Shown piece by piece: positions 21,716 through 31,750 of a stretch of 64,000 nt of DNA. The position numbers were made by a program, and so were the translations under genes. The notes beneath the pieces were generated by a model. The model was not told the origin of the DNA, made no database searches, and was given only the letters and a program-made list of their open reading frames with translations. The stretch's first letter is position 1. Every line of letters begins with the position of its first letter. Origin of the DNA: Nemertoderma westbladi (lineage: Eukaryota > Xenacoelomorpha > Nemertodermatida > Nemertodermatidae); NCBI GenBank assembly GCA_032718475.1, contig JAUCBJ010003149.1, positions 27,686-91,685 on the forward strand, given 5' to 3'.

Positions 21716-22000
21716 GAATGAGGGGATCAACGCAAGTTCCTGTTTTTCGAGGGGGCTCATATATAGACCCTTACGGTCAACAAATTGGTACATTTGGACC
21801 AAACTCAAAACAATGACGATTTCAGCATTACCGGAGAGGTATGCCGACAAATCAACATGGGGAAGGAATACTTACAGATCCTTTATCTACATTAAAGAAG
21901 TTTGGAAAGCCATTAGCAAAAAAAGGTTTTACAAAAAGCTTTACCATTTACCACAAAATTTATGAGACAACAAGTAATAAAAAAAGGTAAGCGGTAACCG
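21716..22000 (+). pseudogene. Homologue of the basic 175-aa protein, broken
   Basis: The plus-strand frame from ATG 21716 has VPVFRGGSYIDPYGQQIGTF, matching IPVFKGGSILPGFGP of the 175-aa protein at 59202. A stop follows after about 30 residues, and a Lys-rich continuation is spread over other frames (21860-22000). It lies before the capsid-like gene, as in the better element. The N-terminal 165 residues of the capsid-like gene, expected next, are missing. Confidence 0.6.
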
Positions 22001-22170
22001 GTAGCAATAACCATTATTTCTACAAGTCGTACTTATCCAATTTACTTTTTACTACATATGAATGTAAAAATGGGCTGCTGGGGGCGGGTGGCTTTCGACA
22101 GCCTTTATCCGAACACGGAAATTAAATTAAACCCGGCGCACACCCCATTGCCGACGCTTTTAGTAAACAA

Positions 22171-24465
22171 ATGCAATTTGTAAGTGGATTGATGATTGAT
22201 TTTGATACTGAAAGTAAGATAATACAACCTGGGTATGATTTAAGAATGCATTTTAGAAAAGTATCAAATTCGTTTATTTTTAAAATCACTCCAAACGCAA
22301 ACGCTGTGACAAATCTTCGGCTAGAATTAGACGAAGTGAAGATGCTAATCCCTAGAATGCAGGTTAATCCAGTAATAGAAAGCAGTCATGTAAAAGGTTT
22401 AGAGAGCTATGATATTGAATATCAATTTCAAAAAAAAGAGGTTACTACATTTACTATTCCCGCACAAACCACAAAATACACACAAACAAACATATGTGAT
22501 GGTAAAAAGCCCAAATTGGTTATTATCGGTTTTATTACAAATAATTCATATTCCGGTGAATTAACAAGCAATCCTCTAAAATTTGAACATTTTAATCTCA
22601 GACGAGCGGAACTGATTGTAGATGGTCTTGCAGTAGGCGGGGTAATATACGAGCGTAATTTTACTGATGGAACATACATTTTTGAATATACCCAATTAAT
22701 GAAGAACATTAAGACATATATTAATGGTTACGGGGGTAATAATATAAACCACAAAACCTATTTAGCGCATTCTCCTCTCATATCTTGGGATTTAACAGCC
22801 GACGGTTATGTTAGGGATCCTCAACCATCGATATATACTAATGGTCAATTAAAATTTAAATTTGCCGATCCATTGGTTGAGACTATAAATGTAATAGTTT
22901 TTAATATTTATGATCAATCATTAACCCTATTAGTACCGGGCTATAAAATGTTGTACAAATACCGGGGGAGGGTCATATTGACCCCACCCTCTAAAATCTA
23001 CAAATATTTACGAAAACGTCTGATATTTTGTTTGTACGTAGGTATCACTTGTCTGGATCCTACCGAAAAAAAAAAATTTCGAAAAAATGTACTGGGGTGG
23101 TTATATTGCAGCACCAAAATTACAAGTAGTGCACAATTTTCACAAAATTTGAAAGTTACATTTTTCGGCTAATTGTTTTTCAATACAGGTTTTCTGGGGC
23201 GCAAAATACATTGGAAAACATTTAAAAATTATATGATTACTATAAATGGCTGTTTAGTCCTCTCTGCGTAGGAAAAAAATGAAAAAAACAAGTAATCAGC
23301 ACTTTTCAGTTAGAACACAAAATTTTTAATTCACTTATACAATGCTATAAATTCACATTTCAGGTTTTCGAGGGCGCTGATTCTAATGGAATACATTTCT
23401 AATATGCCAGATCATTGGTACTTGTATTTTTCGGCGTAATTTGGCAAATTTTGGTGCTAGCACCAAATTTCGTACCCATCACCAAAAAGTACAAGTTTGC
23501 GATGTCTAGTGCTGTTTTTATTGATTCCATCGGATTCAGGACCCTCATAAACCCGTATAACGCAAGAAACAAGGTGATACTATCTACTTATCAATTTGCA
23601 TATTTTCCAAAATTTGGTGCTGGCACAACAATTTTCACCCACCGGCCAAAAATACAAGTTTGAGAACTCTTATGAAATTTTTACTGATTCCATTGAATTC
23701 AGAACCATCACAAACCCGTATAACGCAAGAAACAAGGTGACACAATCAATTGATATATTTGATGGTTTTCAAAATTTGGTGCTAGCACCACATTTTGCAC
23801 CCACATCCGAAAAATACAAGTTTGAGATGTCTAGTTCGACAATTATATTTTGCATTGAATTCAGAACAGCCATAAACCTCTAAAACGCAAGAAATAAATT
23901 GTCACAAGCAATTTTATCTATTGAATGGATTTTCAAAATTTCGTGCTAGCACCAAAATTTGCACACAGCACCGAAAAATACAATTTTGATACGCTTGGTG
24001 CAACTCGTATATATTTCATCGAATCCAGAACCCCAAAAAACCCCAATTGCGTAAAAAACAAGTTTCAAACGATCAATTTACAAAATTGACTTATTTCAAA
24101 ATTTGGTGCTGGCACCAAAATTTGGCACCCACCGAAAAAAACAAGTTTGAAATTTCTAAATCAATTTATATGAATTCCTTCAAATTTCTAACACCAAAAA
24201 ACCGGTGTAAATAAAAAATAGAGATGTTACAATTCATATTTAATGAAATGTAATTTTCAAAAAATGTCTCAAAAAAAGTGCCAAAAGTAGGGTTAAAAAA
24301 TGGGGCTATAACTCGAAAAGTACCCAATATTTTTGAAAACGGTTTTCACTACTAGGAAGACAATAGATTTTTAGATATTTTTATTTTATTTTTAGATATT
24401 GACCCCCCCCCCCGGGTTTAATAGGGTTAAGTTTAAATAGCAGGAAAGAAATACATATCGATTAA
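22171..24465 (+). pseudogene. Capsid-like (F54H12.2 family) gene, split by a TTAA element
   Basis: The frame from 22171 to 22924 matches residues about 165-400 of the 416-aa protein at 58665: both have the sequence around RVSN-F, the KQEV-TFTI segment, GELSSNPLHF-like GELTSNPLKF, and SIHTSGHL-like SIYTNGQL. The N-terminal part is lost. At the TTAA at 22921-22924 a piggyBac-like element begins; the viral frame resumes after the second TTAA (24427-24430) and ends at 24463-24465. The residues read beyond 22924 in the long ORF are transposon sequence. The protease gene starts three bases after the stop. Confidence 0.8.
22925..24426. mobile_element. piggyBac-like non-autonomous element, copy 1
   Basis: A 1.5-kb element bounded by TTAA on both sides (22921-22924, 24427-24430). 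Its ends are inverted repeats, CCCTATTAGTACCGGG at the left and CCCTATTAAACCCGGG read inward from the right (13 of 16 identical). TTAA duplication and CCC-starting ends are the hallmark of piggyBac. No transposase ORF is present. Inside are five units of about 165 bp (23.43-24.2 kb), each with a near-palindrome around TTTGGTGCTAGCACCAAA. A related copy is at 29875-31750. Confidence 0.85.
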
Positions 24466-24467
24466 GT

Positions 24468-24916
24468 ATGTTATCTACGGAGGACCTCGATATGTTTCCG
24501 GTGGGCGCGCACTATTTGGGAGCATTTCATTCTAATAAATTACCTAAATTAGATAGTAATCCTAGAGACTACGGGTTAATAGTAAATACAGATAAAGCAC
24601 ATCTACCCGGTGTTCATTGGGTGGCTATATATATACTAGATAATGAAGCTGAATTATTTAATTCGTTTGGCCCAAAATATCAAACAGATGTATCGAAAAA
24701 TGGCTTGAGAAAAATTCAACAAGATGGTGCGCTATGCGTAGCCAATTTCAAGACCCGAGAAGAAATTCCTGCGGTCTATACTGTATTTATTACTTGGTAA
24801 ATCGAATTCATACAAAGTATCCAATGAGAGCGTTTATAAATAATGTGGAAATAAATGAAATAATATTATATAAATGGCTTGTTAATTATTATAAAATAAA
24901 CCAACAAGCGTTCTAA
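24468..24916 (+). pseudogene. Adenain-like cysteine protease, frameshifted
   Basis: The first frame (24468-24797) has FPVGAHYLGAFHSNKLPKL, LPGVHWVAIYIL (catalytic His) and LFNSFGPKY, where the acidic residue of the usual DSFG is Asn. After about 24735 the coding shifts to the frame of 24734-24916, which holds NSCGLYCIYYLV with the catalytic Cys. The intact homologue is at 57362-56907. The frameshift and the Asn both argue that this copy is inactive. Confidence 0.8.
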
Positions 24917-24960
24917 TTAATTATTTAACTTTTGTTTATTTAAAAACATTATTCGATAAA

Positions 24961-25323
24961 ATGGATATTGTTATTTTTGTTGATTTTCAATATTACAAGA
25001 TAGACAATAAGGAATATCCAATAGTATTTAAAGAATTTGCTATATTTGATTCTAAATACACTAAAACTAATGTAAAGACGTTTTTAATTAAAGGACCCCC
25101 AGATATTAACTTATCGGCATTAGATGAAGCCCATGTAAACAATTTACGCGATATGACATCTCATTTACCTTGGAATTACGGTGATATTTCGCAAAATGAT
25201 TTCATTAAGTATATGAAGAGACATTTAAAAAGTAAAAATAATATATATGTATTCAGGTTGATGAAGGCGGCAATATTAATTACCGAACTTGACAACACAA
25301 CATGCTATATGGACTCTTATTAA
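24961..25323 (+). pseudogene. 198-aa-protein homologue, C-terminally truncated
   Basis: The ORF starts at ATG 24961. IVIFVDFQYYKIDNKEYPIV, FKEFAIFD and FLIKGPPDINLSALDE match GIIVDFQYYTHLPQ, FKEFAAYN and WFINGPPAKILSLSEY of the 198-aa protein. The last 60 residues with the Cys/His cluster are absent: the frame stops at 25323, where an unrelated RT fragment begins. Here the gene follows the protease, unlike in the better element. Confidence 0.75.
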
Positions 25324-25324
25324 T

Positions 25325-25485
25325 AATATAGCGTCTACCTTGCAACAACCAGCGCGGTCGGATCGGCACATCTATGTTGCCTTTGTGGACTTCAAGAAGG
25401 CCTTCGACAAGGTTAACAGAGCAGTCCTACTCTACAAGTTGTACAATGTTGGTATCCAGGGGAAACTGTATAATCTTGTTAATTA
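25325..25485 (+). pseudogene. Reverse transcriptase fragment (different LINE)
   Basis: A short stretch in the plus frame shows HIYVAFVDFKKAFDKVNR, the first catalytic RT motif, and LYKLYNVGIQGKLYNLV behind it. It belongs to a LINE family unlike families 1 and 2. Nothing else of it is present. It is wedged between the end of the decayed virus-like element and the 5' end of a family 1 LINE. Confidence 0.7.
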
Positions 25486-25911
25486 AGCAGGTCAGGTCAG
25501 GTATTCTAGGTCATTGATCAAGAAAACTTGCCACCTCCACCTCCATGCAGCATAAAGGAGGTGCCACCTGTAGCTGCATAGACCCTCTTACTAGGGCAAA
25601 TCTGGTCCTGTAACTAGGACCCCCTTCGTTCTGGGATAAGGACGCCCTTGGTCCTGGATTAAGGACCCATATACTTGGCTGCAGGGGTATATGGCCTGGC
25701 CAGGCAGATGGTGATCTACCAATGGCTGGTCAGGAGTAGAGTGTTCTCATGTCCACTCTGAGTGCACTTCACTGCGACCTGCACCTGGCAGCAGGGGTAC
25801 AGGGCATGACCCAACAGATGAGCTGCACAGCCAATGGTGGGTCATGTGCGCGAGAGTAGATATGGGTGATGGGCCTCATATCTGACTCCACTGCGACACC
25901 CACCCTGTGGA

Positions 25912-27155
25912 ATGGCAAAGCAGGGTGTGGTATTTGCCCCGAGAGCTGACTCGGCAAAAAAGCACCCCCCAACCCCCACTATGGATTACATTAGTAATGC
26001 GGAGGTCCAGCCACTAGAGGCCAGTGGAATGACTGGACACAATCGGCCTCACAGGCGTCAGTTAACTCCTGACCGGCTGCCTGTCTCACCCCCTACTCGA
26101 GAGAGAACGGCAAACAATTCTTTGAGTCACTTTCCTGATGACCTTTCTGGCCCAAACCCTGGGTCACCAGGGAGGCCAGATTGTGAGGGGGAGAGGGATT
26201 CTGGAGTTGGAGGCTACTCTCATGTTCCACCCCGACCAACAAAGCCATTGGTGAATCTGAGGCAAGTCACTAGACTAGCCTCAGTAAACACCCTAACACT
26301 CGGGTCCCCAATGCGACAAGGTGAGCTGACTGCCTTGGCAGATAAGCTTTCTCTTAGTGCAGTGGGTGTTCAAGAGCACCGAATGCAGACTGGACAGACT
26401 GATGAGGTTCTGATTAAGGACATGGGGGCGGTTGGTGACTCGCCCTCGCTTCAGCAGATGATAGTGGCAATGGTGGAATTGGTCTATTGATGAATCCAAC
26501 TGCACATGCAGCATTGGACAAAATAGAACAAATCTCTAACAGCATCATCCGTTGCCACTTCTCATGTTCTGGAAGACTGGCTAAGAAATTTCCTAAGGTG
26601 GTTCTGATTGTGTGCTACTCTCCAACTAGTGTTGCCCCTGTAGATGAGGTGGAAAATTTCTACCAGAATCTACAAGCAGCTACTGATGGAGTGGATCAGC
26701 ATGCATTCTTAACATTCTTGGGAGACTTTAATGCAAGTCTGCATCAATCACCTACATCGCCTTGGGTCTATAGCAATAGTGTTAACCGAAATTCCGTCCA
26801 TCTTCAGGATTTTATCTCTGGAATTGGATTGTTTTCGGCTGGAACCCAGTTCAAGAAGCGAACTGGAAAGCTATGGACTCATATTGGACCCAGTGGTCAC
26901 AAGTCCCAGATAGACCATATCCTGTTTCGTAGGAAATACAGGAGCTCTATACAAGACTGTAATGCATTTACACTGCGACCCTTCTCCAGTGATCACCGCC
27001 TTATTGTGGCCAAGGTAAGACTTAGTCTGCGTGCTAGCAGAACAACGAAATCTGCCTTGCCGCGGCATGACTGGTCCTCTCTGTTGCAACAGCCAAGTGT
27101 GAGATCCAGCTTCACACTACAGCTGAGCAACAGGTATGAGGCTCTTGCCTCTTAG
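25912..27155 (+). pseudogene. LINE family 1 N-terminal region and endonuclease
   Basis: The first frame (25912-26490) runs without a stop from the Pro-rich leader through SVNTLTLGSPMRQGELTALA into VQEHRMQTG, showing how the parts join in an undamaged element. A frameshift near 26430-26480 moves the rest of the endonuclease into the frame of 26487-27155. The catalytic residues visible in the second part are intact. The ORF ends at a stop shortly before the deleted RT region. Confidence 0.75.
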
Positions 27156-27203
27156 GCGGCAGATCACTGTGAGGGCCCCCTGGACTGACAACAAAATTCA
27201 GAA

Positions 27204-27313
27204 GGATTTCTTAATGAAACCGGGGTGCAAAAAGGTATCCATCATTAGAGAACCATCCCGTCAAATAGACTCCTTAATGGATCATTTCTGTGGATTTCTT
27301 CCTCCATGCCCTA
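27204..27313 (+). repeat. 110-bp sulfotransferase fragment inside a LINE
   Basis: This stretch equals 28876-28985 of the neighbouring sulfotransferase gene in the same orientation, with two mismatches that I can see. It corresponds to about residues 140-177 (REPSRQIDS). It sits exactly at the internal deletion joint of the LINE. Junctions show at most two bases of shared sequence. This looks like template switching or end-joining with filler DNA. Confidence 0.9.
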
Positions 27314-28241
27314 AAGACCAAAATTTTGACAGTTAACTTTGAAAGTCCTCCGTAAGTCTCTAACCGGATGAGCATAAGATCAAAGGATGGTATGCTTGAT
27401 TGATCATGTGGACGACTTCTGTTACCTGGGATCATGGATCCGAAAGTCAGGTGAGGACCCTCGAATACGTAAGGGAAAGGCATGGGCAGCCTTGAATAGG
27501 CTTTCCAGGATTTGGAAGTCACCGAGAATTAATCGGAAACTTAAGGTACGATTATTTAGAGCAGCAGTAGTTCCAGTACTCCTCTATGGGAGTCCATGCT
27601 GGGCTCTAACAGCTGAGGACACCAAATCTCTGGATGGCACATTCACAAGAATGCTACGTTGGGTTCATTGTGTCAAATACAATGCACACATCTCCAATCA
27701 GACACTATATAACATTGGAGGTGTCTCATTAGTTCTCCCAAGCTTGATACTAGAACAAAACCGCCTCTACTTTGTAGGACATCCAGCCAGTGCATAATCT
27801 TGTGCTTTGGTGACCTCATGGAGTGAATAAGCATTGTGGACCCATGACTTTCTTGAGACGCATCTTAAAGGACACTAGGCCTTGAAGATGCGGATAATTT
27901 AGCAAATGTGATGGGTGACAAGCTGACACAGCATTTTGCGCCGGCCAGCCAACAAATCAGTAGGCGATGAGCCTAAAGCATCAATGTGATCCCTGATGAT
28001 ATTTAATTTAATATGATATTATATTGTATAGCTTTGTGGCAATCAAGATGAATAAGATTGCACAAAAAGTTATGTTGAGTATTAGATTCCCCTTATTATC
28101 TTGTCTAAATCAACTTTAGTTTCACCATACAAAATAAATATCTTTACCAAAATATATTGTTGTATTAATAATCTACCTACATATTCAGCACTAATGTTCT
28201 GTTGACGAATTCCTTCTCTACTCGCACAATAATGGTGAAAA

Positions 28242-28340
28242 GACTTTGTATAATTATAAAGTACCAGATTATAAGACTTTGTATAATTATAAAGTACCAG
28301 ATTATAAGACTTTGTATAATTATAAAGTACCAGATTGTAG
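28242..28340. repeat. 33-bp tandem repeat, three copies
   Basis: Units starting GACTTTGTATAATTATAAAG lie at 28242, 28275 and 28308. They end about 115 bases upstream of the sulfotransferase ATG, so they are in its promoter or 5' leader region. The repeat contains TATAA-like words. Confidence 0.85.
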
Positions 28341-28456
28341 TGGTTTTTACAGTATGAAAGTAATAATTCCGATTAATTATATATTTTTCAGGTATTGGTG
28401 TGTGACACAGTATAAATATATTACCTAAACTTAAAACACTAATTGTTGCACATAAG

Positions 28457-29593
28457 ATGACAAATATAGTGAAATCGCAACTATGTTTGCTATGTACACT
28501 GGTTATCTTAACATTGGTTATTTATCTATGGACGAATACATTTTATCCAAACAGTGTAATTGATATTTACAATCTCTACCCTACACAGAACAATGCCACT
28601 ATAATTGAACCGACTCCTCCCAATCGTTCCACAGTCATTTATTTCTTGAAGCAACATAAATGTGGCAGTGAAACTGTGAGTACCGTATTGACTTGGTTCG
28701 CTATTCAGAACAATCTTAAGGTTGGTGTGCCAAAGCCTGAGCTTATGCATTTTGTTATATGGATAACTCCTTTTATTCCACAACTTTTGATGAATGACAA
28801 GAGCAAAAACGAAAGCGAATTTAAGAACACCATAGATGTAATTTACCTTCACACAGTATACAATGCAACAGCAGTGGATTTCTTAATGAAACCGGGGTGC
28901 AAAAAGGTATCCATCATTAGAGAACCATCCCGTCAAATAGATTCCTTAATGGATCATTTCTGTGGGTTTCTTCCTCCATGCCCTACTGTTTCTATGAATC
29001 GCAGTGCTTTGGAGTATTTTATCGCGAATCCAGATGAATTCCATTTTCAAGGAAATAAACAATTTCCTCTGAGGGACCCAATGATGTTGGACTTCGGTTT
29101 TCGGTTCAGTAAAAATGCCAATACCAGTGAAATTCAAGAAGCTATTAACTACATTGATAAGGAATTCGAGTTAGTAATGGTTCTGGAAAGGTTCGATGAA
29201 TCGATGATTTTGTTAATGAAGTTGATGGGTTGGACGTTTGATGATATTATTTATATTCCTATAAATCCCAGAATTAATAAAAGAACTAAAAGTTTAACTA
29301 CAAAACAAACCGACCAACTCAAAGAGATCAACAAGGCTGACTTCATGCTTCACGATTACTTCAATAGAAAACTCGACAACCACATATTTTCCTATGGTGT
29401 AAAAGAAATGGAAGCAGATGTTAAAGAGTTCCGTAGAATTAAGACTCTATTTGTCAGTGGTTGTGTGTCCAGAGGAATGGATGATACATTTAAGCTTTCA
29501 GATATAAGCGACAGATGTAAAGTACTTCAACAAGGAAATCCCGCAATTATTCGACTTATACAAAAAGCTAAATTCAAATATGGTTCAGATTAG
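28457..29593 (+). CDS. Galactosylceramide/Gal-3-O-sulfotransferase-like protein
   Basis: An intact single-exon 378-aa protein that should transfer sulfate from PAPS to a sugar hydroxyl in the Golgi lumen. It has type II topology: a short cytosolic start, then a transmembrane anchor at residues 8-24 (LCLLCTLVILTLVIYL). The 5'-phosphosulfate-binding segment is FLKQHKCGSETV (63-74), and the 3'-phosphate segment is VSIIREPSRQIDS (151-163). A late conserved piece, VLERFDESMILLMKLMGW, is typical of the Gal3ST family. Possible N-glycosylation sites are present. The length fits the family. It is flanked by repeats on both sides and has no introns, which is common for these genes in invertebrates. Acceptor specificity cannot be told. 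It is the best candidate for an ordinary host gene in the window. Confidence 0.88.
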   Translation: MTNIVKSQLCLLCTLVILTLVIYLWTNTFYPNSVIDIYNLYPTQNNATIIEPTPPNRSTVIYFLKQHKCGSETVSTVLTWFAIQNNLKVGVPKPELMHFVIWITPFIPQLLMNDKSKNESEFKNTIDVIYLHTVYNATAVDFLMKPGCKKVSIIREPSRQIDSLMDHFCGFLPPCPTVSMNRSALEYFIANPDEFHFQGNKQFPLRDPMMLDFGFRFSKNANTSEIQEAINYIDKEFELVMVLERFDESMILLMKLMGWTFDDIIYIPINPRINKRTKSLTTKQTDQLKEINKADFMLHDYFNRKLDNHIFSYGVKEMEADVKEFRRIKTLFVSGCVSRGMDDTFKLSDISDRCKVLQQGNPAIIRLIQKAKFKYGSD

Positions 29594-29796
29594 TTTAATT
29601 GTAGCCTTCTAATCACACTCTATGTTATATTGGTAATATATTTTCACCATCCCTTGGCAAATAAATCAAACCATTGCATTGTGCGTGATTGATGCATTGA
29701 TGGCCTTATCTTTATGTTTATTGTTACATAAGAATAATTAAAATATATAAAAAGTTTTATGTTCGAGTGTCGAAAACAGGTGGAAATAATGTAGTT

Positions 29797-29870
29797 ATAG
29801 TTTATTATTATAAAATGGAGCGTTTAATTATGTAATTACAATATAATTATATTTCAAATATATTTCAACG
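29797..29870. repeat. Outer end of the left Penelope-like arm
   Basis: This AT-rich stretch is the reverse complement of about 33567-33640 in the right arm. It is separated from the rest of the left arm (31751 onward) by the piggyBac-like copy 2. Between the sulfotransferase stop and this point (29594-29796) I see no gene, only AT-rich 3' flank. Confidence 0.7.
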
Positions 29871-29874
29871 TTAA

Positions 29875-31750
29875 CCCTATTAGTACCGGGCTATAAAATG
29901 TTGTACAAATACCGGGGGGGGGGGGGGGGGGGGGTCATATTGACCCCCCCCCCCCCCCCCTCTAAAATCTACAAATTTTAACGAACAGGTATCACTAGTC
30001 AGGATCCGACCGAGAAAAAAAATTTTCGAAAAAATGTACCGGTACTGGGGTGGTTATATTGCAGCACCAAAATTACAAGTAGTGCACAATTTTCAGAAAA
30101 TTTGAAAGTTACATTTTTCGTCTAATTGTTTTTCAATACAGGTTTTCTGGGGCGCAAAATACATTGGAAAATATTTAAAAATGATATGATTACTATAAAT
30201 GGCTGTTTAGTCCTCTCTGCGTAGGAAAAAAATGAAAAAAACAAGTAACCAGCACTCTTCAGTTAGAACACAAAATTTTTAATTCACTTATACGATGCTC
30301 TAAATTCACATTTTCAGGTTTTCTAGGGCGCTGATTCTAATGGAATACATTTCTAAAATGTCCATCATTGCTACTTGTATTTTTCGGCGTAATTTGGCAA
30401 ATTTTGGTGCTAGGACCAAATTTCGTACCCATCACCAAAACGTACAAGTTTGCGATGTCCAGTGCTGTTTTTATTGATTCCATCGGATTCAGGACCCTCA
30501 TAAACCCGTATAACGCAATAAACAAGATGATACTATCTACTGATAAACTGATGTACTGATGAATTTGCTTATTTTCCAAAATTTGGTAGTGGCACAACAA
30601 TTTTCACCCACCGGCGAAAAATACAAGTTTGTAAACTCTTATGAAATTTTTACTGATTCCATTGAATTCAGAACCCTCACAAACCCGTATAACGCAAGAA
30701 ACAAGGTGACACTAAAAATAGTGTACAGTAAAAATGGTGACAGTAAAATTTTCGATAGTAACAATTTTTTTAAATAAGGGTTGTATGATAATTTTTTTTA
30801 CTAAAAATGTTCTAGAACAACAATATTTATCAACATTTGGTAGCTTATACGTGTTCTAATATAATATTTAACAATATTTATAATATTTATCAAAATTTAT
30901 AGCTAGCACTTCTTTTATAATATTTATTAAAAAAATAGCAAAAACTAGCTAGTATAATAAATCTGGTAAATGGGTACCCAAGGTGTATTACATAATGCCA
31001 TTCACTTGCACTTGCACTGTTGTAACCCATGCACTGCAATATTCTTCCATAATTCTAAATAAAATGCTCAAGCAAAATGCAATATTTGTACTCTCGATAT
31101 TTTTCAACACTCGATATTTTTTAACACTCGATATTTTTACTCTCGATATTTTTCAACACTCGATATTTTCAACACTTGTTATTTTTACTCTCGATATTTT
31201 TCAACACTCGATATTTTTACTCTCGATATTTTTACTCTCGATATTTTTCAACACTCGATATTTTTACTCTCGATATTTTTACTCTCGATATTTTTCAACA
31301 CTCGATATTTTTCAACACTTGATATTTTTACTCTCGATATTTTTCAACACTCGATATTTTTACTCTCGATATTTTTCAACACTCGATATTTTTACTCTCG
31401 ACATTTTTCAACACTCGATATTTTTACTCTCGATATTTTTCAACACTTGATATTTTTACTCTCGATATTTTTCAACACTCGATATTTTTACTCTCGATAT
31501 TTTTCAACACTCGATATTTTTACTCTCGATATCTTTCAACACTCGATATTTTTACTCTCGATATTTTTCAACACTCGATATTTTTCAACACTCGTTATTT
31601 TCGATATTTTTCATCTCGCGTTATTTTTACTCTCGATATTTTTTAATCACGTTAATTTTCAACACTCGTTATTTTTACTCTCGATATTTTTACTCTCGTT
31701 ATTTTTACTCTCGATATTTTTCAAGTCTCGATATTTTTTACCATTACCAA
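29875..31750. mobile_element. piggyBac-like element, copy 2, rearranged
   Basis: The left end is TTAA (29871-29874) followed by CCCTATTAGTACCGGG as in copy 1. About 850 bp, to about 30715, matches copy 1, including two of the palindrome-bearing units. The right end is no longer recognisable: it is a minisatellite ending at 31740, and the expected TTAA reads CCAA. The right Penelope-like arm (33563-33567) gives the uninterrupted target with TTAA, which fixes the insertion point. No transposase. Confidence 0.75.
31090..31740. repeat. CTCGATATTTTT minisatellite
   Basis: About 650 bp built from two related 14- to 16-base words, ACTCTCGATATTTTT and CAACACTCGATATTTTT, alternating irregularly. It encodes repetitive ORFs (155 and 117 aa) that I reject as genes. 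It lies within piggyBac-like copy 2 and has probably replaced its right part. Confidence 0.9.

Larger units (their letters stand above)
13328..25323 (+). mobile_element. Decayed Maverick/Polinton-type virus-like element
   Basis: The plus strand carries broken homologues of the genes of the element at 56.9-64 kb: a 153-aa-protein start, integrase, 294-aa and 267-aa proteins, basic 175-aa protein, capsid-like protein, cysteine protease and 198-aa protein. The first four keep the same order. The 198-aa homologue has moved to the end, behind the protease. Between the 267-aa homologue and the basic protein lie 3.5 kb with two minus-strand ORFs that have no counterpart in the other copy. Later insertions are a foldback element (15080-16924) and a piggyBac-like element (22925-24426). 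Ends and terminal repeats are not identified. The protein divergence is high, so this is a relative and not a recent duplicate. Confidence 0.8.
25487..27930 (+). mobile_element. RTE-like LINE family 1, second long copy, deleted
   Basis: It begins with the 5' leader seen in reverse at 12.3-12.58 kb and carries the N-terminal region (25912-26490), endonuclease (26487-27155) and the last part of RT plus the C-terminal domain (27387-27797). The endonuclease keeps LGDFNAS, QIDHILF and SSDHRLIV. Most of the RT is deleted; at the junction lies a 110-bp piece of a sulfotransferase gene (27204-27313). There is also a smaller deletion around 27170 between two AGGGC words. The 3' end is degenerate. Confidence 0.85.

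Noticed and set aside
22925-23172. C-terminal 80 residues of the long ORF in the capsid-like homologue
   Set aside because: They are encoded by the inserted piggyBac-like element, not by the viral gene.
28457-29593. Sulfotransferase as cargo of the decayed virus-like element
   Set aside because: It lies 3 kb beyond the last viral gene, separated by a LINE, and single-exon genes of this family are ordinary in invertebrates.
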